A stretch of 64,000 nucleotides of DNA from Fusobacterium varium (lineage in GTDB: Bacteria > Fusobacteriota > Fusobacteriia > Fusobacteriales > Fusobacteriaceae). The notes beneath the pieces were generated by a model. The model was not told where the DNA came from. It made no database searches and was given only the letters and a program-made list of their open reading frames with translations. Positions within the stretch are counted from its first letter, which is position 1. Each line of letters opens with the position of its first letter. Shown here one piece after another: positions 43,354 to 54,300 of this stretch. The stretch lies in assembly GCA_002356455.1 (NCBI GenBank), contig AP017968.1, positions 2,666,001-2,730,000 on the forward strand. Direction: 5' to 3'. The position numbers were made by a program, and so were the translations under genes.

Positions 43354-46300
43354 TTAAATCTTACTTACATCAAATACATCTAATTTTGCTTCATCTACAT
43401 GTCTATCCTGCATTCTAAGTATAGCACTAATTGTATCTAAAGATGTTAAAACTTCCACTCCATATTCTATTGCTGTTCTTCTCATTTTGAATCCATCTCT
43501 TTGAGCATCATTTGCTTTTGTTGGTGTATTTATCAGTAGATCTACTTCTCTATTTTTCAATATATCTGATATATTTGGTGATGGTTCATCTATTTTATTT
43601 ACTATTGTTGCCTCTACTCCATTTTCTGCCAAGAATTTCTGTGTTCCTTTTGTTGCATATAGAATTGATCCATGCTCAACTAAACTTTTGGCTATTGGCA
43701 AAAATTCCTCTTTATCTTTATCTCTGATTGTCACAAGTATTTTTCTGTCTTTTATAATATGTACTCTCTTTGCTCCTAACAGCCCTTTATAGATAGCTTC
43801 ATCAACATTATTTCCTACTCCCAATACCTCTCCTGTTGATCTCATTTCTGGTCCTAATGATACTTCTACACTCGATAATTTTTCTGTTGAGAATACTGGT
43901 ACTTTTACTGCTACTACATTTGGTTTCTTATAAATTCCTGTTCCATATGCCATATCTTTAAGTTTTTCTCCCAAGGCTACTCTTGTTGCTATTTCAATAA
44001 CTGGTACTCCTGATACTTTTGAAATATATGGAACTGTTCTTGATGATCTTGGATTTACTTCTATTACATAAAGTTCATTTTCATATGCAATAAACTGAAT
44101 GTTCATCATTCCTTTTACTTCCAGAGCCTTCGCTATTTTGTAAGTTATTTTAAGTATTTTATCCTCTGTTCCTTCATATAGATTTTGTTGAGGATAAATA
44201 GTAATTGAATCTCCTGAGTGAACTCCAGCTCTTTCCAGATGCTCCATTACTCCTGGGATAAGTACTTCTTCACCATCGCACACTGCATCTACTTCCAATT
44301 CTATTCCATTTAGATATTTATCTATCAATACTGGATTTGAAGGATCTCTGTCAAATGATGCTTCTAAATATTTTACTAGATTGTACTCATCATGACAGAT
44401 TTCCATTCCCTGTCCTCCAAGTACATATGATGGTCTTACTAATACTGGATATTTTATCTCATTTGCTATTTCTATTCCATGAGCTACATCCCATACTGCT
44501 CTTCCTTTTGGTCTTGCTATATTTAAAACCTCCATCATTTCTTCAAATCTTTCTCTGTCCTCTGCTTCATCTATTTTGTCTGCGCTTGTTCCTATGACTT
44601 TGATTCCTCTGTCGCTCAAATCATTTGCTAATTTGATTGCTGTCTGTCCTCCAAATTGAAGTATTACTCCTTCTGGTTTCTCTTTTTCAAGTATATTCAT
44701 TATATCTTCTGTTACCAGTGGTTCAAAGTATAGTTTATCTGCTGTTGAGAAATCTGTTGATACTGTTTCTGGATTATTATTGATTATTATACTTTCTATT
44801 CCTAACTTTTTCAATGTCTTTACTGCATGAACTGTACAGTAATCAAATTCTATTCCCTGACCTATTCTGATTGGTCCTGAACCTATTACTACAATTTTTC
44901 TTCTATCAGATACTTCCACTTCATCATATTGATCATATGTTGAATAATAATATGAAGATGAAGCTTTAAATTCTCCAGCACAAGTATCTACCATTTTATA
45001 TACTGGTAATATATGATGTTCTTTTCTCTTAGAAGTTATATCTTCTTCACTTATTCTCATTAATTCAGCAATACCTTTATCTGAGAATCCTTTCTTTTTA
45101 AGTTTTCTTAGATATATTTCATCTAAATCTCTAAGAGACATTCTTTTTACTATTTCCTCTTGTTTTACAATCCACTCAATTTTTTCCATAAAGAATTTAT
45201 CAATTCCTGTTATCTTTTGCAGTTTTTCTTTGATATACCCTCTTCTCAGCATTTCTGCAACTATAAAGATTCTTTCATCATCTGGTTTTACTACTGCTGC
45301 TTTTAATTCTTCCATAGTCATTTTTTTAGCTACTGGATGTTCTAAGTTATATCTTCCAATTTCCAGTGATCTGATACCTTTCAAAAATGCTGCTTCAAAG
45401 TTATTCCCTATTGCCATAACTTCTCCTGTTGCCATCATTTTTGTTCCTAATCTTCTGTTTGCCTTTTTAAATTTATCAAATGGCCATTTAGGTATTTTTA
45501 CAACAATATAGTCTATTGTAGGATCAAAGCAAGCATAAGTAGTTTGAGTTGCTTCATTTACTATTTCATTGAGAGTATACCCCATAGCCAGTTTTGTTGA
45601 CACTCTTGCTATTGGATATCCTGTTGCTTTAGAAGCTAATGCTGATGATCTTGATACTCTTGGATTAATCTCTATTATTGCATATTCAAATGATTTTGGA
45701 TGCAGAGCAAACTGCACATTACATCCTCCAATAACACCAACTTCATTTACTATTTTCACAGCTGAGGCTCTAAGCATTCTGCATTCCTTGTCAGATAAAG
45801 TTTGTGTAGGGGCAACAACTATTGAATCTCCAGTGTGGATTCCTACTGGATCCACATTTTCCATGTTACATACAACTATAGTATTTCCATTTTTATCTCT
45901 TATTACTTCATATTCAATTTCTTTCCATCCATAAATAGATTTTTCAAGCAAAACTTGACCTACCATTGACAATGAAAGCCCTTTCATTAGAATGTCTTCC
46001 AGTTCATTTGGATCATTTGCTATTCCACCGCCAGTTCCTCCAAGTGTGTAAGCAGGTCTTACAACTACTGGATATCCTATTTCTCTAGCTACTTCAAATC
46101 CTTCTTCAAGACTTTCAACAATTTTACTTTGAATAATAGGTTCTCCAAGTTTATTCATAGTTTCTCTGAAGATTTCTCTGTCTTCTCCTTTTTTTATAGC
46201 TTCCACAGATGTTCCTATTACTTTTACTCCATATTTTTCAAGAATACCTTTTTCATGTAATTCAACCACCATGTTCAGACCAGTCTGTCCTCCCATTCCT

Positions 46301-46560
46301 GCAATTATAGAATCAGGTCTTTCTTTGGCTATCACTTTTTCAACAAAATCTGCTGTAATTGGTTCAATATATATTCTGTCAGCTACTGCTTTATCTGTCA
46401 TTATTGTTGCTGGATTAGAGTTTATAAGTACAACCTCTATTCCCTCTTTTTTTAGAGTCTCACAAGCTTGAGTTCCTGAATAGTCAAACTCTGCTGCCTG
46501 TCCTATTATGATTGGTCCTGAACCTATTACTAATGTTTTTTTTATAGACTTATCTAACAT
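43354..46560 (-). CDS. carB: Carbamoyl-phosphate synthase large subunit, copy 1
   Basis: A 1068-aa synthetase subunit with two ATP-grasp halves ([23 protein letters not shown] and [23 protein letters not shown]) and a C-terminal MGS-like allosteric domain. It makes carbamoyl phosphate from ammonia, bicarbonate and two ATP. It is full length and, on sight, intact. The second copy is at 58086-61292; long nucleotide tracts are nearly identical, while the central linker and N-terminal half differ. It lies 10 bp after carA copy 1, whose glutaminase site is degenerate. Confidence 0.96.
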   Translation of the reverse strand: MLDKSIKKTLVIGSGPIIIGQAAEFDYSGTQACETLKKEGIEVVLINSNPATIMTDKAVADRIYIEPITADFVEKVIAKERPDSIIAGMGGQTGLNMVVELHEKGILEKYGVKVIGTSVEAIKKGEDREIFRETMNKLGEPIIQSKIVESLEEGFEVAREIGYPVVVRPAYTLGGTGGGIANDPNELEDILMKGLSLSMVGQVLLEKSIYGWKEIEYEVIRDKNGNTIVVCNMENVDPVGIHTGDSIVVAPTQTLSDKECRMLRASAVKIVNEVGVIGGCNVQFALHPKSFEYAIIEINPRVSRSSALASKATGYPIARVSTKLAMGYTLNEIVNEATQTTYACFDPTIDYIVVKIPKWPFDKFKKANRRLGTKMMATGEVMAIGNNFEAAFLKGIRSLEIGRYNLEHPVAKKMTMEELKAAVVKPDDERIFIVAEMLRRGYIKEKLQKITGIDKFFMEKIEWIVKQEEIVKRMSLRDLDEIYLRKLKKKGFSDKGIAELMRISEEDITSKRKEHHILPVYKMVDTCAGEFKASSSYYYSTYDQYDEVEVSDRRKIVVIGSGPIRIGQGIEFDYCTVHAVKTLKKLGIESIIINNNPETVSTDFSTADKLYFEPLVTEDIMNILEKEKPEGVILQFGGQTAIKLANDLSDRGIKVIGTSADKIDEAEDRERFEEMMEVLNIARPKGRAVWDVAHGIEIANEIKYPVLVRPSYVLGGQGMEICHDEYNLVKYLEASFDRDPSNPVLIDKYLNGIELEVDAVCDGEEVLIPGVMEHLERAGVHSGDSITIYPQQNLYEGTEDKILKITYKIAKALEVKGMMNIQFIAYENELYVIEVNPRSSRTVPYISKVSGVPVIEIATRVALGEKLKDMAYGTGIYKKPNVVAVKVPVFSTEKLSSVEVSLGPEMRSTGEVLGVGNNVDEAIYKGLLGAKRVHIIKDRKILVTIRDKDKEEFLPIAKSLVEHGSILYATKGTQKFLAENGVEATIVNKIDEPSPNISDILKNREVDLLINTPTKANDAQRDGFKMRRTAIEYGVEVLTSLDTISAILRMQDRHVDEAKLDVFDVSKI

Positions 46561-46570
46561 TTTTCCCCTC

Positions 46571-47713
46571 CTAATTCAGATATCCTTCTGCTGCCTCAAT
46601 ATCTTCAGCTTCAAAGTTTTCATCATATTCACTGCTGTGCTCATCATCAATACCTTGTGTATTTACCCCATTTTCAATTAATGATAAAAAGTCTGTAAAC
46701 ATATTATTTGAATCTTCTGTACAAAGGTCTGGCATAAATTGAATTCCCATAGCTGCAAGAGTATCACATCTGAATCCTTCTATTGTTTTATCATTTAGGT
46801 TAATATGTGTAGCCTCAGAATATATTCCTAATTTCTCTATTGAATATCCATGATTTTGATCTGTTATATATATTTTATTTCTTTTTAAATCCTCTACTGG
46901 ATGATTTGATCCTCTATGTCCATTTTTCATCTTTTTTATACTTCCACCTAAAGCTAAATTAAGAAGCTGTGCTCCTAAAGATATTCCAAGCACAGGAACA
47001 TTTGCCAAAGTTCCTCTCACTGTTTTCACTATCTGCACCATTTCATCTGGATTTCCAGGTCCACTTGAAATAATCAACCCATCAAGATTATGCTTCAATA
47101 ATTCATTTGATGAAGTATTATAAGGAAATACAGATACAGCAAATCCCATTTTTTCAAGTAAATCTAAAGTACTTCTTTTTACTCCTAAGTCTAATACTCC
47201 CATTTTTAAACCATTTCCACCAATTTCAATTATGCCTTTTCTGCTTACTTGTTCTGCTGCATTTTCACAAGAAAAATTATCAAATCTTTCTTTTAATTCC
47301 TTATGAGTTAATTCTTTATCTGTAATAATAGCCTTCATTGAACCATTATCTCTTATTATTTTAGTTAGTTCTCTAGTATCTACTCCTTTAAATCCAACTA
47401 CATTATATTGACTTAAAAAACCTTCTAAAGTCATTTCACATCTGAAATTATTTGGAAGTTTTGCATCTTCTTTTATAATAAATCCTTTCAAATGTATTTT
47501 ATCTGATTCCATATCCTCAAGATTTAGACCATAGTTTCCTACCATTGGATAAGTCATAACAACTATTTTTCCATAAAAAGATGGGTCAGTTAAAACTTCC
47601 TGATAACCAGTCATTCCTGTAGTAAAGACTATTTCTCCTGTTGTTTCCCCAAAATGTCCAAAAATCTTTCCATCAAAACTCATACCATTTTCTAGAATAA
47701 GCTTTCCTTTCAT
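46571..47713 (-). CDS. carA: Carbamoyl-phosphate synthase small subunit, copy 1, glutaminase site lost
   Basis: A 380-aa CarA homologue. The fold is intact ([46 protein letters not shown]), but class I amidotransferase residues are not. Aligned with copy 2 position by position, the nucleophile Cys245 is Ser (GISLGAQ), His248 is Ala, His327 is Met and Glu329 is Asp (QFMPDL). It also carries a ~30-residue acidic C-terminal tail ([18 protein letters not shown]). Human CPS I likewise replaces this Cys by Ser and uses free NH3. It is therefore probably a structural subunit of an ammonia-dependent synthetase. It lies behind a leader ORF and attenuator. Confidence 0.9.
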   Translation of the reverse strand: MKGKLILENGMSFDGKIFGHFGETTGEIVFTTGMTGYQEVLTDPSFYGKIVVMTYPMVGNYGLNLEDMESDKIHLKGFIIKEDAKLPNNFRCEMTLEGFLSQYNVVGFKGVDTRELTKIIRDNGSMKAIITDKELTHKELKERFDNFSCENAAEQVSRKGIIEIGGNGLKMGVLDLGVKRSTLDLLEKMGFAVSVFPYNTSSNELLKHNLDGLIISSGPGNPDEMVQIVKTVRGTLANVPVLGISLGAQLLNLALGGSIKKMKNGHRGSNHPVEDLKRNKIYITDQNHGYSIEKLGIYSEATHINLNDKTIEGFRCDTLAAMGIQFMPDLCTEDSNNMFTDFLSLIENGVNTQGIDDEHSSEYDENFEAEDIEAAEGYLN

Positions 47714-47725
47714 CTTACCTCCTCT

Positions 47726-47758
47726 AAAAAAAAAGATATAACTATAAAAGTTATATCT
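47726..47758 (-). terminator. Attenuator in front of carAB operon 1
   Basis: A perfect 10-bp stem AGATATAACT / AGTTATATCT (47758-47749 with 47743-47734) with a 5-nt loop and a nine-T run on the minus strand, followed at once by the carA ribosome site. The stop codon of the leader ORF abuts the stem with no gap. Confidence 0.85.
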
Positions 47759-47899
47759 CTATAATAAAAAAATTAAATTACAATCATATAGTGTAAAATT
47801 AGAAAAAATTTTTCTTAAATAAAATTTAAAAAGTGAATAAAAAAAATTTGGTATAAATATCTGCTCAGTGATTTCCCTTGATATTTTTTCCCTTTTCAT
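47759..47899 (-). CDS. Leader ORF of carAB operon 1 (46 aa)
   Basis: Starts with ATG 47899 after AGGAGG and ends with TAG at 47761-47759, immediately before the attenuator stem. The product starts MKREKISREITEQ and becomes Phe/Leu/Ile/Tyr-rich because the RNA has several U-tracts. E. coli pyrBI has a 44-codon leader with U-tracts where UTP shortage pauses RNA polymerase so that the ribosome can block the terminator. The same layout is seen here; mechanism is inferred. Confidence 0.7.
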   Translation of the reverse strand: MKREKISREITEQIFIPNFFYSLFKFYLRKIFSNFTLYDCNLIFLL

Positions 47900-47928
47900 C
47901 TCTTTCCTCCTAATTTTTACTAAGAAGT

Positions 47929-47957
47929 ATTATAACGATTTTTCACTAATTTGTCAA
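47929..47957 (-). promoter_or_regulatory. carAB operon 1 promoter
   Basis: Perfect TTGACA (47957-47952), 17-nt spacer, perfect TATAAT (47934-47929). Start near 47922. Confidence 0.9.
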
Positions 47958-48083
47958 GAGGTTTTAAAACATAATTATTCTCTAAATATTCTTTTAAATA
48001 ATTATATCAAATAATCAATTGACATGCTATATTTTTTAATGTAACATTTATAAATATCAAATAATATAAGGCTGGAGGGAAAA

Positions 48084-49289
48084 ATGTTTAAATTAGAAAG
48101 TATTAAAAAAGAACTTTATGCTGTTGAAGATACTTACAAGAAAGATATTGAAACTGTTTGTGACTATATTTTTAAGAATCCAGAACTTGGAGAAAAAGAG
48201 TTTCTTTCTTCAACATATCTTATAGATCTCTTAAAGAAAAATAATTTTTCTGTAAAAGAAAACTATTGTGGTCTTCCTACTGCTTTTAGAGCTGAATATG
48301 GTGATAATGACGGTCCAAGTATAGCTTTTTTAGCTGAATATGATGCTCTTCCTGGATATGGCCCCGACAAGGTACCAGGACATGCCTGCGGCCATAACTG
48401 GATAGCTGCTGGAACTTATGGTGCTGCTCTTGTTTTATCAAAATTTAAAAATAATTTCAAAGGCAAAGTAATATTGATAGGAACTCCAGCTGAAGAAACT
48501 TTAGGTGGAAAAGTAAACATGGTTGAGCAAAATGCCTTTGACGACATCGATATTGTACTTCAAATGCACTTGGAAGCTAATAATAATCTCAATTGTAAAA
48601 CTTTGGCTATTGACTGCATCAAATTTCAATTCACTGGCAAAGCTGCTCATGCTGCCGCCCATCCAGATGAAGGAATAAATGCTTTAGATGCTGTTCAGTT
48701 GATGTATAGTGGTATTAATTGTTTAAGACAGCACATAACTTCAGATTCAAGAATTCATGGTATTATTACAAGTGGTGGAGATGCTCCTAACACTGTTCCT
48801 GATTTTGCTGAATGTAAATTTCATATTAGAGCAAATGACAGAGGTTATTTAAACTCCCTTACTCAAAAAGTTATTAATTGTGCAAAAGGTGCCGAACTTA
48901 TGACTGGTGCTGTTTTGAAATATGAAAAATATGAAAATTCATTTGATAATCTTTTGAATCTTCCATCTCTACAGGATTTAATGAGAAAAAATCTTATAGA
49001 AGTTGGTGTGAGTAATTTTCTTGATGAAAAACATGGAGCTAGTGGTTCTTCTGATATTGGAAATGTCAGTCAAGTGTGTCCTACTATGTATACAGAACTG
49101 GCTCTTAATATTGATGAAGTATGTTTTGTTCATGATGAAGCATATTTAAAATATGTAAATTCAGATGAAGCATATGATAAACTTCATAAATCTGTAAAGG
49201 CTATGACTGGAACTGCTTTAGAACTTTATCTTGAACCTGAATTATTAAAAGTTGTTAAAGATGATTTTAAAAAGTTTAAAAGAAACTAG
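48084..49289 (+). CDS. M20-family amidohydrolase (AbgB/ACY1L2-like)
   Basis: A 401-aa zinc amidohydrolase of the subgroup that includes AbgB. Motifs: AFLAEYDALPGYG, GHACGHNWIAAGTYGAA and GTPAEETLGGKV; a dimerisation insert beginning FTGKAAHAAAHPDEGINALDA; and GSSDIGNVSQVCPTMY. It cleaves amino-acyl or p-aminobenzoyl-glutamate-type amide bonds in the cytosol. Distinct from the three M20 copies at 24-31 kb. It has its own start (TGGAGGG) and no partner in this operon; the YfcC gene downstream has separate control. Confidence 0.85.
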   Translation: MFKLESIKKELYAVEDTYKKDIETVCDYIFKNPELGEKEFLSSTYLIDLLKKNNFSVKENYCGLPTAFRAEYGDNDGPSIAFLAEYDALPGYGPDKVPGHACGHNWIAAGTYGAALVLSKFKNNFKGKVILIGTPAEETLGGKVNMVEQNAFDDIDIVLQMHLEANNNLNCKTLAIDCIKFQFTGKAAHAAAHPDEGINALDAVQLMYSGINCLRQHITSDSRIHGIITSGGDAPNTVPDFAECKFHIRANDRGYLNSLTQKVINCAKGAELMTGAVLKYEKYENSFDNLLNLPSLQDLMRKNLIEVGVSNFLDEKHGASGSSDIGNVSQVCPTMYTELALNIDEVCFVHDEAYLKYVNSDEAYDKLHKSVKAMTGTALELYLEPELLKVVKDDFKKFKRN

Positions 49290-49427
49290 TCTTTATCATA
49301 TAGGCATAGTCTTTAATTTTATTATACCTATATTTTATATTTATAAAAAAAATACATTTAATTAATTTATTATATTTTACTTTTTACCTATGTTGACGTA
49401 TAATCAGCCTTATAAAAATAAAAAGAA

Positions 49428-49592
49428 AGATAGAGGTGCAGAAAACATTAGTATGATCATTTAGTCTGGCAGACATTGAGATGATCAGAAAGGGGATTTT
49501 GCCGAAATGAAAGAAAATGCTGGAATTCTTTTGTTGGGAGTATAAAAAATATTTATACTACTGTCATTGATTATTTCAATGGAGTGCTATCT
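49428..49592 (+). ncRNA. Lysine riboswitch (L-box)
   Basis: Conserved L-box elements occur in order: AGATAGAGGTGC (P1 5' and core), AGTATGATC, a hairpin GATCAT...ATGATC holding GTCTGGCAGAC, GAAAGGGGATTTTGCCGAA, CTGTCATTG, and TGGAGTGCTATCT closing P1 (AGATAG with CTATCT). This matches B. subtilis lysC segment by segment (GAUAGAGGUGC ... GAAAGGGGA ... GCCGAAG ... CUGUCA ... UGGAGGGCUAUCU). A terminator follows at 49643. High lysine should stop transcription of the YfcC-family transporter gene. Confidence 0.92.
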
Positions 49593-49642
49593 GTGATCCT
49601 GATCTATGTGCATTTTTGTATTGCATATAATTAAGTTTTTTT

Positions 49643-49677
49643 GTCACAGTTTAGTTCTTTAAACTGTGACTTTTTTA
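49643..49677 (+). terminator. Terminator of the lysine riboswitch expression platform
   Basis: GTCACAGTTT / AAACTGTGAC stem (49643-49652 with 49661-49670) followed by TTTTTT, 64 bp before the transporter start. Confidence 0.9.
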
Positions 49678-49740
49678 TTTTATAATTTTTTTCAAAAACA
49701 TATTTTTATATTAAATAAAAACATCTTGAGGGAGGAAAAA

Positions 49741-51147
49741 ATGTCAGAAAATACTACTAGAAAAAAATTTACAATGCCACACACTTATGTGATAATTGGA
49801 ATCATTCTTGTTATACTAACTATTTTAACTTATATTATACCAGCAGGTACATATGAAAGAGCTGTAGACCCTGTTTTAAACAGAACAATGGTTGTTCAGG
49901 GTTCATTCAAATATATCGAACAAACTCCTGTATCTCCATTCCATATGTTTATGGCAGTGGTAGAAGGATTAGTTTCTACTGCTGATATTATATTTTTCAT
50001 ATTCTTTGCTTATGGCTTTGTGTATCTTTTAATAAAAACTGGAGCATTTTATGGTTCTCTTGGTTCTCTTATTAAAAAATTCAATGGAAAAGAAACTATG
50101 ATATTTCCTATTTTTATGATAGTATTTGGTATCTGTGGCTCTACCTTTGGGCTTTATGAAGAAACTTATGGACTTCTTCCAGCTTTCATGGGAATATCTG
50201 TAGCCTTAGGGTATGATGCTTTAGTTGGTGGAGCTGCAGTTATCCTTGGTACAGCTACTGGATTCGCTGCTGCTACTCTTAATCCATTTACAATAGGAAT
50301 TGCACAAGGAATTGCAGAACTTCCTATTGGTTCTGGAATTGGTTTAAGAATTATATGTTTTATTGTTTTTCAAGGAAGTGCAATCATTTATCTTATGCTT
50401 TATGCAAGAAAAGTAAGGCTGCATCCAGAACTTTCAATTGTTAAAGATGTTAAATTTAATTTTTCAAATGGTATGAATCGTGAAGAGATGGAACAGCTTC
50501 CTTTTAATGGAAAACATAAACTTATCATGCTGCTTTTTGTTGTAACTATAGCTTTGCTTGTATATGGCACAAGTCAGCTCGGGTGGTATCTGAATGAACT
50601 TTCTACTCTCTTCTTTATTATGATGATAATTACTGGATTAGTAGGGGGCTATAACTTCAGTCAAATAGCTTCTCTTTTTATAGAATCAGTTTCTGATGTC
50701 ATATTTGGAGCAATGGCAGTTGGAGTAGCAAGATCACTTACTATTGTAATGGAAAATGGACATATAATTGATACTATAATTAATTTTATGGCTAGTACAC
50801 TTTCTACTATGCCTAGAACTATTGCTGCTGTTGGAATGGTGGTTGTACAAAATTTCATCAATTTTTTCATACCTTCAGGTTCAGGACAGGCAGCTACATC
50901 TATGCCTATCATGGCTCCTTTGGCAGATGCCATTGGACTTACAAGACAGACAGCTGTGCTTGCCTTCCAATTCGGAGATGGTTTCTCTAATATGTTTTGG
51001 CCTACATCAGCAGCTACTGTCTGTGGACTTATGAGTCTTCCAATAGAAAAATGGTATAGATTTATCACTCCATTATTTTTATTTATGTTCCTGCTGCAAA
51101 TTATATTTATGGTTATAGCAGTAGCAATTAATTATGGACCATTTTAA
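49741..51147 (+). CDS. YfcC-family transporter, probable lysine (or related) permease
   Basis: A 468-aa inner-membrane protein with ~12 helices of the YfcC/DcuC-like group (signatures LTYIIPAGTYER, FFAYGFVYLLIKTGAFYG, GSTFGLYEETYGLLPAFMG, IPSGSGQAATSMPIMAPLAD, GDGFSNMFWPTSA). Members are annotated as dicarboxylate or basic amino acid carriers. The start is ATG 49741 after GAGGGAGG. Placement behind a lysine riboswitch strongly suggests uptake of lysine or a lysine precursor. Ends in a terminator at 51161. Confidence 0.85.
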   Translation: MSENTTRKKFTMPHTYVIIGIILVILTILTYIIPAGTYERAVDPVLNRTMVVQGSFKYIEQTPVSPFHMFMAVVEGLVSTADIIFFIFFAYGFVYLLIKTGAFYGSLGSLIKKFNGKETMIFPIFMIVFGICGSTFGLYEETYGLLPAFMGISVALGYDALVGGAAVILGTATGFAAATLNPFTIGIAQGIAELPIGSGIGLRIICFIVFQGSAIIYLMLYARKVRLHPELSIVKDVKFNFSNGMNREEMEQLPFNGKHKLIMLLFVVTIALLVYGTSQLGWYLNELSTLFFIMMIITGLVGGYNFSQIASLFIESVSDVIFGAMAVGVARSLTIVMENGHIIDTIINFMASTLSTMPRTIAAVGMVVVQNFINFFIPSGSGQAATSMPIMAPLADAIGLTRQTAVLAFQFGDGFSNMFWPTSAATVCGLMSLPIEKWYRFITPLFLFMFLLQIIFMVIAVAINYGPF

Positions 51148-51160
51148 TATTTTAGAAAAA

Positions 51161-51192
51161 AAGGCTGCAGCTTCTGCTACAGCCTTTTCCTA
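51161..51192 (+). terminator. Terminator of YfcC-family gene
   Basis: AAGGCTG...CAGCCTT stem with inner CAGC/GCT pairing and a short T-run. Confidence 0.75.
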
Positions 51193-51314
51193 CTATTTAT
51201 GTATATATTATTTATAACTTCTATTCTTTTATTATCTTCCAATAAAAGATGTCTTCAAAAAAACGTCAACAGCGGTTTTGCCAGTTCTATCATAACTTTC
51301 TCCTGTTCTTCTTA

Positions 51315-54300
51315 TTAAAACCTATACCCTAAATTAATTCCTACTATCCATTCACCTTTAGTCTTATTCTTTCCAGATTGATTATGTGAATCTCTCTCTA
51401 TTGCATAGCTTCCCTTTACATCAAACAGAACTCCATTTTCTAGTTCAAGTGTATATTTAGCATTCAATCCTAAGCTATGTTCATTCTTATGAGCAACCAG
51501 TATATCAAAGTCACTTGCATTTTTTCCTTTAAATCTTCCTATGATATATTCTTCATCTGCACCATTAAGCAATCTTATATAGCTTATTCCTGCTGACAAT
51601 ATACTCTTTCCTTTTTCATGTGGTATCACTTTTTTCAGGTCTATTCCCACTTTGGCTGATGTATAATCAAATGATTTTGAATCTGTTTCTATTGCTAAAA
51701 TTCTGCTTCCTTCATCTGCTTCATCCTGTTTTATATATGTATATGACAGTGTTCCATAAGGCTCTAAGTATAGATTATCTCCAATATTATGAGAATATCT
51801 TCCATTCAAATAGATATCATATGCCATATCTGAATATTTCTCATCATAACTATGTCCACCTGTTGTTCTTCTGTCTGCGTCATACTCTGAATACTGTATT
51901 CCTGCTCCTGCTTTCAATGTTAGGTTTCCCTTGTAGTTTTCTATAAATGCTCCTATATATCCACTGTTTCCTTTTACTTTTGACATTGACAGTTCAGCTT
52001 CACTTTTATTTCCGCCTACTGCAACTCCTAATGATATATTTTCAGAATACCCATATTTACCCAGTACATAAGCTCCAGTAAGTTTCATATCCACATCTGT
52101 TTCCGCTGTTCCTCCATCAAACTTATGATAATTCTGTCCATAATATGTGTCTTTGCTTCCTCCATCTGCATGAGTAAGCCCACCCATTATCATCCATTTA
52201 TTTAATTCAGGTTTGAACTGGTTGTCTGCAACTATCTCCCTAAATATCCCCATTGATTTTCTTGATAATTCACTTGAGAATGAGTATGGAGTTTCTGTAT
52301 AGATACTTCCTAAGTAACTCATAAGAGTTTTAAGCTGTTCCTCATCACTCATATTTTCATCATAACTAGTTCCTAAACTTCCATTAGAAGCAATTAGTAC
52401 TCTTAAAGCATTTAAGTTATCATCTGTACTACTGTATATTCCTTTGTAGATATTATTTAATGAATTATATCTTTTTTGTGAAGGGTTAGAAGGTGTATCC
52501 ACTGCCTCTGATTTGTATATTTTATCTAAATGTAAATCATCTAAAGAAGTTCCTGCACTTAAGATTAATTCTTCTCCTTCTTTAAACACTGCACTGTCTA
52601 TTGCTGAGCTGGCTCTTATATACAAATTTTCTATATAAATATCTGTCATATCTATTTTTTCACGTTTGCCAATATTATGAGTTATAAAATTTATACTTCC
52701 TATTGTATTTTTGTCAGTTCCTTCACCAGTTATTACCAATTTTTCCCCATTATTTTGAAGTGCATGAGATGGTCTGGTTATTGGAAATCCATCCTCAAAC
52801 TCTGCATCTGCTAAATTTCCCGAAAAAGTATCAGTTAATCTTAGATTCAAGACACTATTTTCTCCTATTGTTATAGAATTTACACCTGTTATTGACATTC
52901 CTTCAAAAAGTGTCACATTACCTTTAATTCCAATATTATCAAATCCAGATATGTCATGTAATACATTTATTTTTTTAGCTCCAGCTGCTCTCATTCCTTC
53001 CATATTCTCAAAAAAATTAAGAGTATTGTCTTTTCCTAAAGCCTCTATTTTTCCATTGACAACAGAACCTCCAGAAAGAGTGACCTCATTATTATCTCCT
53101 TCAACTCTTATTACTGAAGTAATATTAATTACATCTTTATCCTTATAATTTCCATTAATAATAGAATTTTTTTCAAGAATAAGTTTATTATTATCTCCAA
53201 TTATTCCTATTGTAGGAAGTTCTATAGTTGAATCTAGTCTATCTCCTAGAGCTCCTCCATTAATTATAGAACTTTCTATTGTAAGTTTTGAATCTTCTGT
53301 CATAGTTATAGCCTTTCCATATGAATTAACCTTAGTATTTTCTAATTTTAAATCTGACTTTTCTTTCATATCTATTGCTTCATCATATCCATTAACTATT
53401 GAATTACTTACAACATTCCCTCTTTCTTCTATTACAAGAGTTTTTTCTACTCCATTAAGTATATGTTTGTTATAATTATTATTTCCATTTTTTAGTTCTA
53501 AAGATTTGTAATCAGTTATTTTTCCATCACCTTGTATTGTTGCTGCCACATTTAAAATTTTATAATTCTCTCCATTTATGCTTACTATTTTTTCTGCTCC
53601 AAAATTATTTTTATATTTATCTTTACTTTTATATACTCTATTTTCATCAGCTGTAAAAATCAATCCATTATTCTTTATTTCATTGCCATTCCCATCATTT
53701 TCTACAAAAGTAATCCCATCACTAACTACTTCATCTCCTCCGCTTATAATTAATCCATAGTTAGTTCCTGACTCTATTTTTCCAGGAACACCATAAGGAT
53801 AGCTATTATCAATAGCATATTTACTTCCATATATAATTCCATTATTCAATAGTCTTGAAATATTTCCATTTTGGATATATATTCCATATCCCTTTAACTT
53901 TTCACCACTAGGTTCATCATTATTAATTCCATATACAATTCCATTATTTAATATTTTTTGGTCAACCTTATTTGATTGTACAGAAAATGTTAAGCCTGAA
54001 CTTGTATTTCCTGAACTCTTTTTTATAGAATAAATTATTCCATCATTTTCTAAAATATCTAATTCTTTTGCTAAAACTCCATGTGACATATTGTTTCCTG
54101 TACTAGTTTCAAAAATCATCCCCCTATTTTTTATAATTCCATTCGTTCCTACCTCATGTACTCCTGCTATATTCCTGCTAGTAACACTTGAGTTTCCATA
54201 AATCATTCCACTATTCAGTAATTTAAAGTTATCTTCTCTGTTATATATACCTTTTCCATCTCCTTCATATGACTCCCCATAAATCAGTCCATAGTTAACT

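Noticed and set aside
44337-44597. Identical 86-aa plus-strand frames inside both carB genes (also 59069-59329).
   Set aside because: Antisense shadows of carB with no ribosome site. Their identity only reflects the near-identity of the two carB copies.
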